Of a stretch of 19,259 nucleotides of DNA, positions 1-8,077 are shown piece by piece. The notes beneath the pieces are model-generated. The model was not told the DNA's origin. It made no database searches and saw only the letters and a list, made by a program, of their open reading frames with translations. Source of the DNA: Clostridia bacterium. Its GTDB lineage: Bacteria > Bacillota > Clostridia > Oscillospirales > CAG-272. The stretch is from contig JAFQAM010000054.1 in assembly GCA_017416885.1 (NCBI GenBank), forward strand, positions 1 to 19,259. Direction: 5' to 3'. The translations under genes and the position numbers were made by a program. Position 1 is the first letter of the stretch. Each line of letters begins with the position of its first letter.

Positions 1-806
1 TAGACATCGGCGGAAGTACAACGAAAATTGTAGGCTTCGATAACAACAGAAAATTAATGGATCCCATGTTTGTAACCGCAAACGATCCGATCACATCATT
101 ATACGGCGCATTTGGCAAGTTTACAGACAAAAATAATTTAGGACTTTCCGATATAGACAAGGTTATGCTTACAGGCGCAGGCTCATCCTATGTAAGTAAG
201 CCGATCTATGGCTTAAACTGTCAGATAACCCCCGAATTTAAATGCATAGGACTTGGCGGTCTTTACCTATCAGGCTTGAAGGATGCAATTATTGTCAGCC
301 TTGGCACAGGTACAGCCCTTGTTCACGCAGTAGAGGGCAAGGAGCCATTCTATATGGGCGGTACAGGCGTTGGCGGTGGTACTCTTATGGGACTTTCCCG
401 TAAGCTTTTAGGACTTAACACCGTAGAGCATATAGACGAAATTGCGCAAACAGGAAATATAGATAATGTTGACTTAAAGGTTAAGGATATTTCTAAAAAG
501 GATATCGGTCTTAGCGGTCAGCTTACCGCATCAAATTTTGGAAAAATCAGCGATATGGCAACACAGGGAGACCTTGCCGCAGGCATTATAAATATGGTAT
601 TTGAAACAATCGGTATGATTGCATATTTCGGCGCAAAGCAATTTAACATCAAGGATGTGGTATTAACAGGTAACCTGACTCAAATGTCACAAGCAAAGCC
701 TGTTTTTGAAACACTTAACCAAATGTTTGATATGAAATTTACAATCCCGGAAAACGCCCAATTCAGCACAGTTATAGGCGCAGCGCTTTCTTCGTTTGAA
801 AAATAA
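1..806 (+). CDS. coaW: Type II pantothenate kinase, 5' end cut by window
   Basis: Phosphorylates pantothenate with ATP, the first step of coenzyme A synthesis in the cytosol. Reading starts in frame at base 3 with DIGGSTTKIVGF, the phosphate-1 loop of the ASKHA kinase fold. GAGSSYVSK follows, then the second phosphate loop VSLGTGTALVHA and the glycine-rich GGTGVGGGTLMGLS typical of CoaW. The visible part is 267 residues, close to the usual length of about 265-270, so only a few N-terminal residues are missing. The internal ATG at base 57 is not the start because the phosphate-1 loop lies upstream of it. A hairpin directly after the stop suggests the transcript ends there. Assignment is by motif recognition. 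Confidence 0.9.
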   Translation, partial: DIGGSTTKIVGFDNNRKLMDPMFVTANDPITSLYGAFGKFTDKNNLGLSDIDKVMLTGAGSSYVSKPIYGLNCQITPEFKCIGLGGLYLSGLKDAIIVSLGTGTALVHAVEGKEPFYMGGTGVGGGTLMGLSRKLLGLNTVEHIDEIAQTGNIDNVDLKVKDISKKDIGLSGQLTASNFGKISDMATQGDLAAGIINMVFETIGMIAYFGAKQFNIKDVVLTGNLTQMSQAKPVFETLNQMFDMKFTIPENAQFSTVIGAALSSFEK

Positions 807-807
807 A

Positions 808-832
808 AATGAGGTAACAATGTTACCTCATT
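808..832 (+). terminator. Hairpin terminator after coaW
   Basis: AATGAGGTAAC (808-818) pairs perfectly with GTTACCTCATT (822-832) around a 3-base loop, followed by TTAATTTT. The U-tract is imperfect. It sits two bases after the coaW stop and just upstream of the next ribosome site (AAGGAG near 840). Confidence 0.6.
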
Positions 833-848
833 AATTTTAAGGAGAATT

Positions 849-1859
849 ATGAACAAGGAAGAACTGAAAAAATTAGAAGAAATATATTTGAGACAAGAAA
901 AAAATCTGCTTGTATTTTCTCAGGTTGCCTCATATTTAAATAATGCTCCTTGCGCTATGACGAAGGAGCTGATGAGAGAAATAACAGATAATAACAAGGA
1001 CTACGAGGATTATTCCTATGCTATGTTTTTGTCTAATATTTTCACCGATGATGAAAAGCTTGCAAGCGAGCTTTTAAAGGAATACTATATAAAATCCGTT
1101 AAACGCCTTGACGAAAAGGAATATATAGAAAACCCGTACTATAAAAGCATCAGAATACCAAATAAAAAAATAGGCAAATGGACCTTAGGCAGTCAATCCT
1201 ATCAGCCATATGAAGCATTTATCCGTGACGATATCATAATTGACGGCTATAAGGAAATACCGCAAATTGGATATTTTGATAAGGAATTTACATTTCCAAC
1301 CGTTTTTGAAAGCGGAGTGGAATGGATGGCAATAAAGCCAAACGAAATTGAAACAATGAAGGAAGCCATAAGCGAAGCGCAGGGAAGTGTGCTTGTATAT
1401 GGCTTAGGACTTGGCTATTATGCTTATATGATAAGCTTAAAGGATAATGTAACCGATATAACAATTATCGAAAGAGACGAAAGTGTAATTAAGCTTTTTA
1501 AGGAGTATATCCTTCCACAATTTGAAAATAAGAACAAAATCAAAATCATACAGTATGACGCATTTGAATATGCAAAAAAGGAAGCATCCAAACAAAAATA
1601 TAGCTTCGTTTTTGTAGATTTGTGGCACGATGTATCTGACGGCACAGAAATGTATATGCAAATGAAAAAGCTTGAAAAGCACCTTCCAAACGCAAAATTT
1701 TCCTATTGGATAGAAAAATCTATTCTTTCCGCCGTGCGCGTAAGAATATTTGAGACATTATATAATAATGTAAAAGAAAACAAATTTAACAAGGATTTAA
1801 CCGAGCTTGAGAGAATGCTTACTGATGAATTTTTGAAGAATTTAATCAATAATGGATAA
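849..1859 (+). CDS. Class I SAM-dependent methyltransferase-like protein
   Basis: A 336-residue soluble protein starting at ATG 849 behind AAGGAG. Residues about 180-196 read SVLVYGLGLGYYAYM, a glycine-rich motif I of the Rossmann methyltransferase fold. IIERDE at about 206 is a candidate acidic residue for the SAM ribose, YDAFEYA at about 237 resembles motif III, and FVFVDLWHD at about 253 resembles motif IV. The arrangement recalls spermidine-synthase-like proteins, but the N-terminal 170 residues match nothing I recognise, so the substrate is unknown. The last codons (AAT GGA TAA) lie inside the left 15-bp direct repeat, so insertion of the neighbouring element left the gene intact. Confidence 0.65.
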   Translation: MNKEELKKLEEIYLRQEKNLLVFSQVASYLNNAPCAMTKELMREITDNNKDYEDYSYAMFLSNIFTDDEKLASELLKEYYIKSVKRLDEKEYIENPYYKSIRIPNKKIGKWTLGSQSYQPYEAFIRDDIIIDGYKEIPQIGYFDKEFTFPTVFESGVEWMAIKPNEIETMKEAISEAQGSVLVYGLGLGYYAYMISLKDNVTDITIIERDESVIKLFKEYILPQFENKNKIKIIQYDAFEYAKKEASKQKYSFVFVDLWHDVSDGTEMYMQMKKLEKHLPNAKFSYWIEKSILSAVRVRIFETLYNNVKENKFNKDLTELERMLTDEFLKNLINNG

Positions 1860-1865
1860 AATAGT
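1851..1865. repeat. Left 15-bp direct repeat flanking the inserted element
   Basis: AATGGATAAAATAGT occurs here and, identical, at 17018-17032. The bases on either side differ, so the repeat is exactly 15 bp. It covers the last two codons and stop of the methyltransferase-like gene. It is a candidate target-site duplication or attachment site. Confidence 0.75.
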
Positions 1866-1891
1866 TGTAAATGTCAAGTGCTATTTTGAAT
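1866..1891. repeat. Left terminal inverted repeat (candidate)
   Basis: Starting at the repeat border, these 26 bp align without gaps to the reverse complement of 16992-17017: 16 of 26 bases match, including CTATTTTG at offsets 16-23 in both. The sequence also encodes the transposase C-terminus. AT-rich sequence inflates chance matches, so the shared 8-mer at equal offset is the main support. Confidence 0.5.
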
Positions 1892-2935
1892 TTTTTCTTT
1901 AAAAAAATTAAGTTTGTGCAATTCATCCAAAAAAAGATTTTGCGAATTGTTGAAATTAAACAACTCACGAGGATATGAATTTATAAAATCTGCGATTTCA
2001 TCAATTCGTTTTTGTGAAATTGTTTCAAATTCTGTGCCTTTTGGCAAAAATCTACGAATAAACGCATTTTGATTTTCGTTACTGCCTCTTTCATACGAAC
2101 TGTATGGATGGCAATAATAAAATTGAGTGCGTTTTTTATTTTTATAAATTGATGATGATTCCATTTCATCACAATATGAAAATTCACTACCATTATCAAC
2201 AGTAATTGACTTGAAAATTAACGGAAAGAATTTTTTATATTTTCTTTCAAGTTTGTTAAGGAATAAAACAACCGATTGAGCAGTTTTATCTTTTGCTTTA
2301 TAAATAATTTCATATCGAGTCATTCTCTCTGTTAGAACAAAAAGCACCTCACCTTTTTTTCTTTTGCCGATTACTGTATCTAATTCCCAATGTCCGAATT
2401 CCTTTCGTTCATCAATGTGCTTTGGTCTTTTTTCAATTGATGTACCGACAGGAGCTTTTTTTATTCTAACTTTTCTATATTTCTTTTTTTGATTGCCTTT
2501 TCTTAATAAATCTTTATTCGTAACATTTAAAAATAAGCCTTTATCTATGTAAGAATAAAGAGTAACACGGCATATATTTGTCTTGAAATTCATATTTTCG
2601 CGCCGTATCATACCGATAATAGCGCCCGGCGAATATTTTTCTTTTATTTTTGTTTCAACAAAATTTATAAATTCATAATCATTACCAAGCTTTAATTGAG
2701 CACCTTTTGATGTTAATTCATAATCGGTTTTCATCTGCGCCTTGTCGCAGCTATATTTTTTTGTTTCGGTCCAATCACTATTCCTATGTATATAAAAGCC
2801 TTTTTGAAGCTCATAGTAAATAGCATTTTGCGAAAAGCCTAATGTATTTGCTATGACCTTGACAGGAATTTTCATATTGTACATAGACTCAAGCTTTAAT
2901 CTATCCGTATATGTTATTCTTTTATAGGTTTTCAT
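1874..2935 (-). CDS. IS30-family transposase
   Basis: A 353-residue DDE transposase of full family length. The N-terminus (residues about 5-50, TYTDRLKLESMYNM then VIANTLGFSQNAIYYEL) is the IS30-type helix-turn-helix. The catalytic core shows GHWELDTVIG with the first Asp, SITVDNGSEF with the second Asp, and YERGSNENQNAFIRRFLPKG, the conserved IS30 block holding the catalytic Glu. The start is ATG 2935 behind AAGGAG. The family joins its terminal repeats into circular intermediates and inserts with short or, in some members, longer target duplications. The stop lies 9 bp from the element border, so the gene sits at the very edge. I infer that it may mobilise the whole element rather than only itself. 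Confidence 0.93.
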   Translation of the reverse strand: MKTYKRITYTDRLKLESMYNMKIPVKVIANTLGFSQNAIYYELQKGFYIHRNSDWTETKKYSCDKAQMKTDYELTSKGAQLKLGNDYEFINFVETKIKEKYSPGAIIGMIRRENMNFKTNICRVTLYSYIDKGLFLNVTNKDLLRKGNQKKKYRKVRIKKAPVGTSIEKRPKHIDERKEFGHWELDTVIGKRKKGEVLFVLTERMTRYEIIYKAKDKTAQSVVLFLNKLERKYKKFFPLIFKSITVDNGSEFSYCDEMESSSIYKNKKRTQFYYCHPYSSYERGSNENQNAFIRRFLPKGTEFETISQKRIDEIADFINSYPRELFNFNNSQNLFLDELHKLNFFKEKIQNST

Positions 2936-2970
2936 TTAATCACTCCTTATCTTTGCATTTGAGCATTAGA

Positions 2971-3021
2971 CGCCACCTTGAATAATACGAGCGCGCGCTG
3001 TCGCGCGCGTTCAAGGTGGCG
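2971..3021. repeat. Large GC-rich hairpin upstream of the transposase
   Basis: CGCCACCTTGAA (2971-2982) pairs with TTCAAGGTGGCG (3010-3021). An inner stem pairs CGCGCGC (2992-2998) with GCGCGCG (3003-3009) around TGTC. A 9-base unpaired bulge (2983-2991) lies on one side only. A perfect 12+7 bp structure of alternating GC in an AT-rich element is striking. It could be a single-strand packaging signal, a replication structure or a transposase regulatory hairpin. Confidence 0.75.
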
Positions 3022-3036
3022 CACATGACATAACAC
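3021..3036. repeat. Possible right end of a free-standing IS30 copy
   Basis: The reverse complement of this segment contains ATGTCATGTGC, matching ATGTCAAGTGC at 1871-1881 (10 of 11) at the same distance from its end. It would define an ordinary 1.17-kb IS30 element (1866-3036). No short target duplication is visible around that interval, so this competes with the view that the right end is at 17017. Confidence 0.35.
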
Positions 3037-3048
3037 GAAAATCGTGTT
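3032..3048. repeat. Small perfect hairpin
   Basis: AACACGA (3032-3038) and TCGTGTT (3042-3048) form a 7-bp stem with an AAA loop between the GC-rich hairpin and the terminator. Three stem-loops in 150 bp make this intergenic region a candidate replication or packaging region. No function is shown. Confidence 0.5.
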
Positions 3049-3070
3049 TTATAAGTGAAATTACAATTTT

Positions 3071-3116
3071 AAAAAACGGCTAAACCGCTAATTCGCTTGG
3101 TTTAAGCCGTTTTTTT
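3071..3116. terminator. Bidirectional terminator between rep and the transposase
   Basis: AAAAAACGGCT-AAACC (3071-3086) pairs with GGTTTAAGCCGTTTTTT (3099-3116) with one bulged A and a 12-base loop. U-runs follow the stem when read on either strand. It should end leftward transcription of the long operon after rep. The stretch 3117-3205 shows nothing else. Confidence 0.7.
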
Positions 3117-3205
3117 AATTAAAATTAGTGAAATTCACAAATTCTGTGTATGCCAAAAAAACGACCGTCTCCGCCCGTTTCAAAAATTTTCAATTTTGGT
3201 ACTTG

Positions 3206-4162
3206 CTATGTAATCATCTCTCCTGTTAATTCATCAATTTTATAACCAAAATCTACGCTTTTCAAAACACGGCTATTATTTTCATCATATATATCATCAA
3301 ACAAAACAAATTTCAAAACAAAATTTTCAAATTCTGCACAAATCTCATCTTCGCTTATCTCATCTTTAAAACAACTTGGTATCCCACGGCTATAAACAAT
3401 CTTTTCATCTGTCTTAGTTATGTACTTAAGAATATAATCAAGGTATTTACCTTTTTTAAGGGCAACGGAATTTATTTCCTCAAAATCACAACGCCCAAAC
3501 CTTTCCTCAAAAAATGTACACGGATGTGTGGTAATTAACTTATGCTTACGATTTGAATAATCTTTCTTTTCATAAATCTTACCAACCATTGAGCCATCAG
3601 GCACATATAAAAGGGCGTGAAAATGTAATCTTTCGTTTTGTTCACCGTATTCCCAAATGCCCATAACTTTCCACCCTTTGCGAGTGCTTAAATTGCTCAG
3701 ACACTTTCTTAAAGACTTTTTAAAGCTTTCATCTGTATGCTTTTTATCGTCAAAGGTAAATGTAACAAAATAATTCCATTTATTCAAATATGCTTTTCTG
3801 CGAAACAACTTTTTTCGCGCAGCTATATTTGCGCTTTTTCTTTTAAAACCCTCATCAATGAGTTTATTAAGAACTTCATCAATATGCACCGTCTTGGAAA
3901 GCTCTTCGCGAACATATTCCTGTTGCTTTTTAAAGGATAGACCTTTTTTTACAGCTTGTAAATAAAGCTCTTCAAAAATTCTTTCTGCTTCATCAATGGA
4001 TGAAGATTTGATATTATTAGACTCATAATTAGGGAGCTTTTTTCGTGGTAGATTCTCATATGCAACATAGCTACTACCGTCATTATATACAGTACAATAC
4101 ATTTTCATTTTCTCCATTTCTTTATGGGCGTTGAAAATGGAAAAATCAAGATTTTCCCACAT
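3206..4162 (-). CDS. HUH-family rolling-circle replication initiator (Rep)
   Basis: A 318-residue protein that probably nicks the plus-strand origin. Motif 1 is YFVTFTFDD (about 131-139). The metal-binding HUH motif is HFHALLYVPDG with His180 and His182. The tyrosine motif is YLDYILKYITKT with Tyr243 as the likely nucleophile, followed by YSRGIP, a pattern seen in ssDNA-phage initiators of the ORF2/G2P type. The start at 4162 has AAAGGTG upstream, but then its first codons overlap the first hairpin repeat. An alternative start at Met21 has GGAG nine bases upstream and would leave all repeats non-coding. It lies downstream of the Zot-like ATPase gene and ends before the bidirectional terminator. 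Confidence 0.85.
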   Translation of the reverse strand: MWENLDFSIFNAHKEMEKMKMYCTVYNDGSSYVAYENLPRKKLPNYESNNIKSSSIDEAERIFEELYLQAVKKGLSFKKQQEYVREELSKTVHIDEVLNKLIDEGFKRKSANIAARKKLFRRKAYLNKWNYFVTFTFDDKKHTDESFKKSLRKCLSNLSTRKGWKVMGIWEYGEQNERLHFHALLYVPDGSMVGKIYEKKDYSNRKHKLITTHPCTFFEERFGRCDFEEINSVALKKGKYLDYILKYITKTDEKIVYSRGIPSCFKDEISEDEICAEFENFVLKFVLFDDIYDENNSRVLKSVDFGYKIDELTGEMIT

Positions 4163-4311
4163 CCAACACCTTTATTAGCGTGGAAAATGGAAAACTCGTT
4201 GAGTTTCCCACGTCCCACACTTTAAAATCTTCCAACATTGAAAATGGAAAAGTCCCGATAGTTAGATTGTTTTTATTGATTTGCGGGACTTTCCCACATC
4301 CAACATTGAAA
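4130..4311. repeat. Three hairpin repeats at the rep start: candidate replication origin
   Basis: Three units begin with T(T/G)GAAAATGGAAAA (4131-4144, 4181-4194, 4238-4251) and end with TTTCCCACRTCCMACA (ends 4168, 4219, 4305). Within each unit the arms pair: GGAAAAATC/GATTTTCC, GGAAAACTC/GAGTTTCC, and GGAAAAGTCCCG/CGGGACTTTCC. The pairing bases differ between units but covary, so the structure is kept. Short units have loops of a few bases; the third has a loop of about 30. The position just upstream of an HUH Rep fits a double-strand origin or Rep-binding iterons. Confidence 0.7.
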
Positions 4312-4410
4312 GATTTTCTGCTACTACTAATCGCAAAACTAAAGCAAAAGCGCCGCTTTTGTCATATTTAATTTATATTTTTAGATTTTTTTAAACAAGT
4401 GATTTTTATT

Positions 4411-6567
4411 TTAATTATCGAAGCAACCCCATTTTACCATATCGTTGTAAAAATAGGAATTTTGAAGCTTCATTTCTTCCTCAGATTGCTTTACATCTTG
4501 ATAGCAAATAAAATCGTATAAGCCAACGCCAGACTTTAGAGCCATATTTTCAAATAAGTCATTAAAGCAGTCACTTGCGAATCTTTCCATATATGTCTTT
4601 TTAGAGGATAGTTTATAAACAAAATCAATCTTCTCACCGTCTAAAGAGCCTTTTAATATTTCGCAACTTAAATCAAAATATCCGAACCTATTTGTAAGCT
4701 TATCAAAACGATTTTCCGACCAAGAAACAACATTGTTAAGTAAATATACTAAAAGTGTGTTATCACCTCTTAAATTACGCATTTCGCGATAAAAAGCATT
4801 TATTTTAGGAAATATCATATCGTGGAAAAAGTTATCAAAAAATAGTCCCCGGTATAAAACTTTTCTTTCGCTTGATTCTGCTATGTTTATAATGGAACAC
4901 AAATCGCGCGCGTCTGCTCCCCAGCTCTCAGGGCGTTGTTCATCCGTGATAATTCTTACAAATGGAAAGAAGCCGACAGTAGCGCGATGGCGAATCATTT
5001 TTAAAGTTGTATTAAACAAATCGTTATTTTGATTTGTTTCAACATCTTTCTTTTTGTTCTCGCGGTTTTCAAGGTTGTTTTTGCGCTCTTTTCCAATTTC
5101 CGTTAAAACCACTACACCAAATTCAAAAGCATTTGAATTTCGGTTATTTTCAATCATCTTTTTACCTAGTCTAAACATATCATAATCGAAAATATGTGCG
5201 TACCTTGTGCTTGAATATGATTGCTCAGGCGTTTTATGGAAAAAATCTGTATTCCACATAGGAAAATAGCCGTTATCCTTACAAATATCCTCTCTCACAG
5301 ACATATTACCAAATAATAAAGAGCTTTCGACAATATAAATTAAATATGCTTGTGCATATTCAATTAAAATTTCGTGTAAAGTGCTAATTTTTAAATCATC
5401 ATCATAAATCATAGGATATTTATTATAATCATAATACCAAATTTTATCAATGGATGGATTTTTGCGAAAACGATAAAATTTTTTTAAAACATAGATCTTA
5501 GCACTTGCTAAATTATACACTGAATGATAATTAAAGGCTCTTTTTAAATCATCTTCAAATCTTAGCCAAGGGAAATTAGGAAATTTCAAAGAGTCTTTTT
5601 GTAATATTTCAAGTGCTTTATACTTGAATATTACGGAGCTTGACAAAGCCATATCAACCGCCATTGTGGTTTTCTTTGCGCCCATTGTACCACAGCACAT
5701 TGTAACAAGTGGTTGAGAATTTATAAACCCTCTGTTTTTCATTTCGTTATGTTCTAAAATGGAATATGCTATTTTTTTCATTATAGTTGTAGCAATTATA
5801 TATATAATGACAAGCCACACTAAAACATTAACCGATAGAAGCATTATTAATAAATCTGCACCAAGCTTTACAAGAACATCACTAAATAACGAAAATTCAA
5901 AGGTAGCAACGAAATAAAAATAGAGTGAAAGAACACCAAAACATATTGAACTAAAATTGATATTGACTAACCATATAAAGATAAGCCATTTAATATATTT
6001 ATTATGTGATTTTATAAAATCAAAAAATGATTTTAACCAATTCCACGCAGCTATGATTTTTGGCTCTATTTTAGCTTTAAAATATGTCAATTGCTTTGTG
6101 TCCTTATATTTATCTTCTTCGTCACCCTCATAGCAATATGAATTTTTTAAGATTTTGATTAAAAGAATAAAAATAGGAATTAACAAAGAAGCAATAGCTA
6201 TAAACATAAATGCGCCCTCAGACATATACAAGCAATAGCTTTGAAAATTGTCACCGTCCCAAAAATACATTCCAAAAAAATCAAATTTTCTTATTAATGC
6301 TTCAATATCATATGCTACAACTCTTGATAAATCAATATTTTCAACACTTGATATATTGACAGGAACATCATCCTGTCCCATATATATCGTTATAAAATAA
6401 TACTTTATACTTTCCCAAAAATCAACTATATTTTGAAACAATCTTTCCCAAGATAGAGAATATATGTATATAGCAAAATTAATTGATATTAGCACAATAG
6501 ACAAGCAAATATAATGCATATAATTAACATTCTTTAGCTTGTCCTTTAAATCTCTAAACTTAGTCAT
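4411..6567 (-). CDS. Zot/pI-like membrane P-loop ATPase (phage morphogenesis candidate)
   Basis: A 718-residue protein with four predicted membrane segments (about 18-39, 118-140, 192-222, 238-262) followed by a cytosolic ATPase domain. The P-loop is PLVTMCCGTMGAKKTT; its core GTMGAKKT (293-300) keeps the Lys-Thr but has Lys where the canonical motif has Gly. The Walker B candidate is FGVVVLTEIGKE (about 483-494). IRHRAT followed by DEQRPESWGADAR (about 525-554) resembles the RHR...QxP...R block of Zot/pI proteins that assemble and export filamentous phage. Ff pI is about half this length with a single membrane segment, so this is a divergent, enlarged form. Start ATG 6567 follows AAGGTG. A distant FtsK/HerA-type transfer ATPase is the alternative. 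Confidence 0.65.
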   Translation of the reverse strand: MTKFRDLKDKLKNVNYMHYICLSIVLISINFAIYIYSLSWERLFQNIVDFWESIKYYFITIYMGQDDVPVNISSVENIDLSRVVAYDIEALIRKFDFFGMYFWDGDNFQSYCLYMSEGAFMFIAIASLLIPIFILLIKILKNSYCYEGDEEDKYKDTKQLTYFKAKIEPKIIAAWNWLKSFFDFIKSHNKYIKWLIFIWLVNINFSSICFGVLSLYFYFVATFEFSLFSDVLVKLGADLLIMLLSVNVLVWLVIIYIIATTIMKKIAYSILEHNEMKNRGFINSQPLVTMCCGTMGAKKTTMAVDMALSSSVIFKYKALEILQKDSLKFPNFPWLRFEDDLKRAFNYHSVYNLASAKIYVLKKFYRFRKNPSIDKIWYYDYNKYPMIYDDDLKISTLHEILIEYAQAYLIYIVESSLLFGNMSVREDICKDNGYFPMWNTDFFHKTPEQSYSSTRYAHIFDYDMFRLGKKMIENNRNSNAFEFGVVVLTEIGKERKNNLENRENKKKDVETNQNNDLFNTTLKMIRHRATVGFFPFVRIITDEQRPESWGADARDLCSIINIAESSERKVLYRGLFFDNFFHDMIFPKINAFYREMRNLRGDNTLLVYLLNNVVSWSENRFDKLTNRFGYFDLSCEILKGSLDGEKIDFVYKLSSKKTYMERFASDCFNDLFENMALKSGVGLYDFICYQDVKQSEEEMKLQNSYFYNDMVKWGCFDN

Positions 6568-6575
6568 AAATCACC

Positions 6576-6671
6576 TTAAATCGCATTAAATGTAAAAATT
6601 GCATAACCAACTAAAAATGCAACTGCTAAATAACAACTTATTTCTAATGCATATAATAAAAACTTTTTCAT
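6576..6671 (-). CDS. 31-aa single-helix membrane protein
   Basis: ATG 6671 is preceded by AAGGTGG nine bases upstream and the stop lies just before the ribosome site of the Zot-like gene. The peptide starts MKKFLLYALEI and is almost wholly hydrophobic (CYLAVAFLVGYAIFTF), ending FNAI. Coding is supported by tight packing: it starts one base after the stop of the upstream gene and shares the operon. Size and single helix are similar to the minor virion proteins pVII and pIX of Ff phage (33 and 32 residues), but homology cannot be claimed at this length. Confidence 0.7.
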   Translation of the reverse strand: MKKFLLYALEISCYLAVAFLVGYAIFTFNAI

Positions 6672-6672
6672 T

Positions 6673-6981
6673 TTATCTATCCACCTTTTTTTCAAAGCCT
6701 AAAAATAATAATATATTTTTAATATCCTCTTGTAAAAATAATAAATTAGGTGATGAATTTACAATTTTAGTTTTTAAATTTGGATAATTATTGTTCACTT
6801 TTTGAGCTTCAAAAATATAATATGTAGTACCATTCTCAATTTCTTCTTCATATAAAAGAAAGCTAACATAAAACAAAGATGTAAAAACCTTATAACCTAC
6901 AGCATTTTTAAAACAATAAATTTTAACAAATTCATCTGCTAATTTAAACTTATCAAATATCTTTTCTAAAATTTCTTTCAT
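6673..6981 (-). CDS. Hypothetical protein, 102 aa
   Basis: Not recognised. I choose ATG 6981 (MKEILEKIFDKFK) over a TTG at 7014 because GGGG precedes it at a workable distance, though this site is weak. It overlaps the 3' end of the methyltransferase gene by 29 bp, suggesting translational coupling. The protein is lysine-rich and mixed in character, with a hydrophobic patch VFTSLFYVSFLLY near the middle that is too interrupted by polar residues for a confident membrane helix. It ends one base before the 31-aa one-helix gene. Confidence 0.65.
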   Translation of the reverse strand: MKEILEKIFDKFKLADEFVKIYCFKNAVGYKVFTSLFYVSFLLYEEEIENGTTYYIFEAQKVNNNYPNLKTKIVNSSPNLLFLQEDIKNILLFLGFEKKVDR

Positions 6982-8077
6982 TATCAAATACCCCAGCTTG
7001 TATAATTCTTTCAACTATTCTTTTTATCATTAATGGCGGAACACTCATGCCACATATATATCCTACCGAAACGCCCATAAAATCATAATCTTGCGGAAAT
7101 GTGGATGCGTTTATAATACTTTCATCAGACAGTAATGTTTTATCCTCAAAATCAAACATATTTCCGTGATTTGTGGTAATAGTTGGTAGCACCTTATAAG
7201 GATAAAGAATAACATTATTAAAATATGTTGCTTTCAGCTTATTACCCTTGTTATATAAACGATTCCACGCCCAAAGCATTTTCATTTCCCCGGGCTTGAC
7301 CTCATTTAAAACATCTAACATCTTTGGCGTTAGCTCTCGACCTTTTCCGCGCCTTATTTCACCATATGTAACAGGCGTATAATTGTATTTAAAATCAATT
7401 AAATTCAAATCAAAATCAAGCCTTGTAGCAATAAAAAATACTCTATGCCTACACTGAGGAACGCCCATCAATTCAGCTTTAAAAACTTTAAAAACGAATT
7501 TATAACCAATGCTTTTAAATTCCTTTGAGATTTTTAAAACATATTCCCAGGCATTCCCCTGTGATAGTCCCATAACATTTTCCATTATTACTACTTTCGG
7601 CTTAAGCTTGTCCACCGTCTTTAAAAATTCAAATGGTAAATCATCAAGAATTTGTGTTTTTTGTCCCTCGCGAAATTCCTTTTCAATTCCCCAAGAATCT
7701 TCGCGCAGCCCACTTAAAGAAAACGGCGTACAGGGGGGAGAGCCATCTAAAATATCTAACTCATATAATTCCTTTGGTAAATCTTCGCGCTTATTAAATT
7801 CCCTTAAATCTTCAAGATAATTAAACTTTGGTTGATGATTTTTAACATATACCTTATTTACGCGCTTATCAATTTCAACACAGCCAAGAACATTACACCC
7901 GGCTAATTTATATCCCATTGTAGAGCCACCGCCACAGGCAAAGCAAGATAATACATTTAAACCGTTTTTCTTTTGTGGATAATCTTCTAAATGCCAATAC
8001 CATTCATTTGATTTTATCGGTATTAAGGATTCTTTCAGACTATCATTAGGGAGTAAATCAATTAAGGATAATTGCAT
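6953..8077 (-). CDS. C5-cytosine DNA methyltransferase
   Basis: A complete 374-residue enzyme that transfers a methyl group from SAM to C5 of cytosine in DNA. Motif I is SCFACGGGSTMGYKLAG (44-60), motif II GCVEID, motif IV DGSPPCTPFS (111-120) with catalytic Cys116, motif VI MENVMGL (165-171), motif VIII QCRHR (208-212), and a motif IX/X-like GYICGMSVPP near 339-348. The target-recognition region (about 225-330) is short, as in phage-encoded solo enzymes. The start codon overlaps the upstream 78-aa gene by 16 bp. No restriction nuclease is adjacent. Likely roles are protection of the element from host restriction or regulation. The recognition site cannot be read from sequence. Confidence 0.93.
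   Translation of the reverse strand: MQLSLIDLLPNDSLKESLIPIKSNEWYWHLEDYPQKKNGLNVLSCFACGGGSTMGYKLAGCNVLGCVEIDKRVNKVYVKNHQPKFNYLEDLREFNKREDLPKELYELDILDGSPPCTPFSLSGLREDSWGIEKEFREGQKTQILDDLPFEFLKTVDKLKPKVVIMENVMGLSQGNAWEYVLKISKEFKSIGYKFVFKVFKAELMGVPQCRHRVFFIATRLDFDLNLIDFKYNYTPVTYGEIRRGKGRELTPKMLDVLNEVKPGEMKMLWAWNRLYNKGNKLKATYFNNVILYPYKVLPTITTNHGNMFDFEDKTLLSDESIINASTFPQDYDFMGVSVGYICGMSVPPLMIKRIVERIIQAGVFDNERNFRKDI

Noticed and set aside
1424..1682. Minus-strand frames inside the methyltransferase-like gene
   Set aside because: Antisense shadows of a gene with clear motifs; no ribosome sites.
1851..1865. Direct repeat as a XerCD dif-type attachment site
   Set aside because: Many filamentous phages use dif, but the 15-mer lacks the two inverted 11-bp arms and central spacer of a dif site.
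4180..4371. 63-codon plus-strand frame upstream of rep
   Set aside because: It runs through the hairpin repeats, has no ribosome site, and its codons follow the repeat structure.
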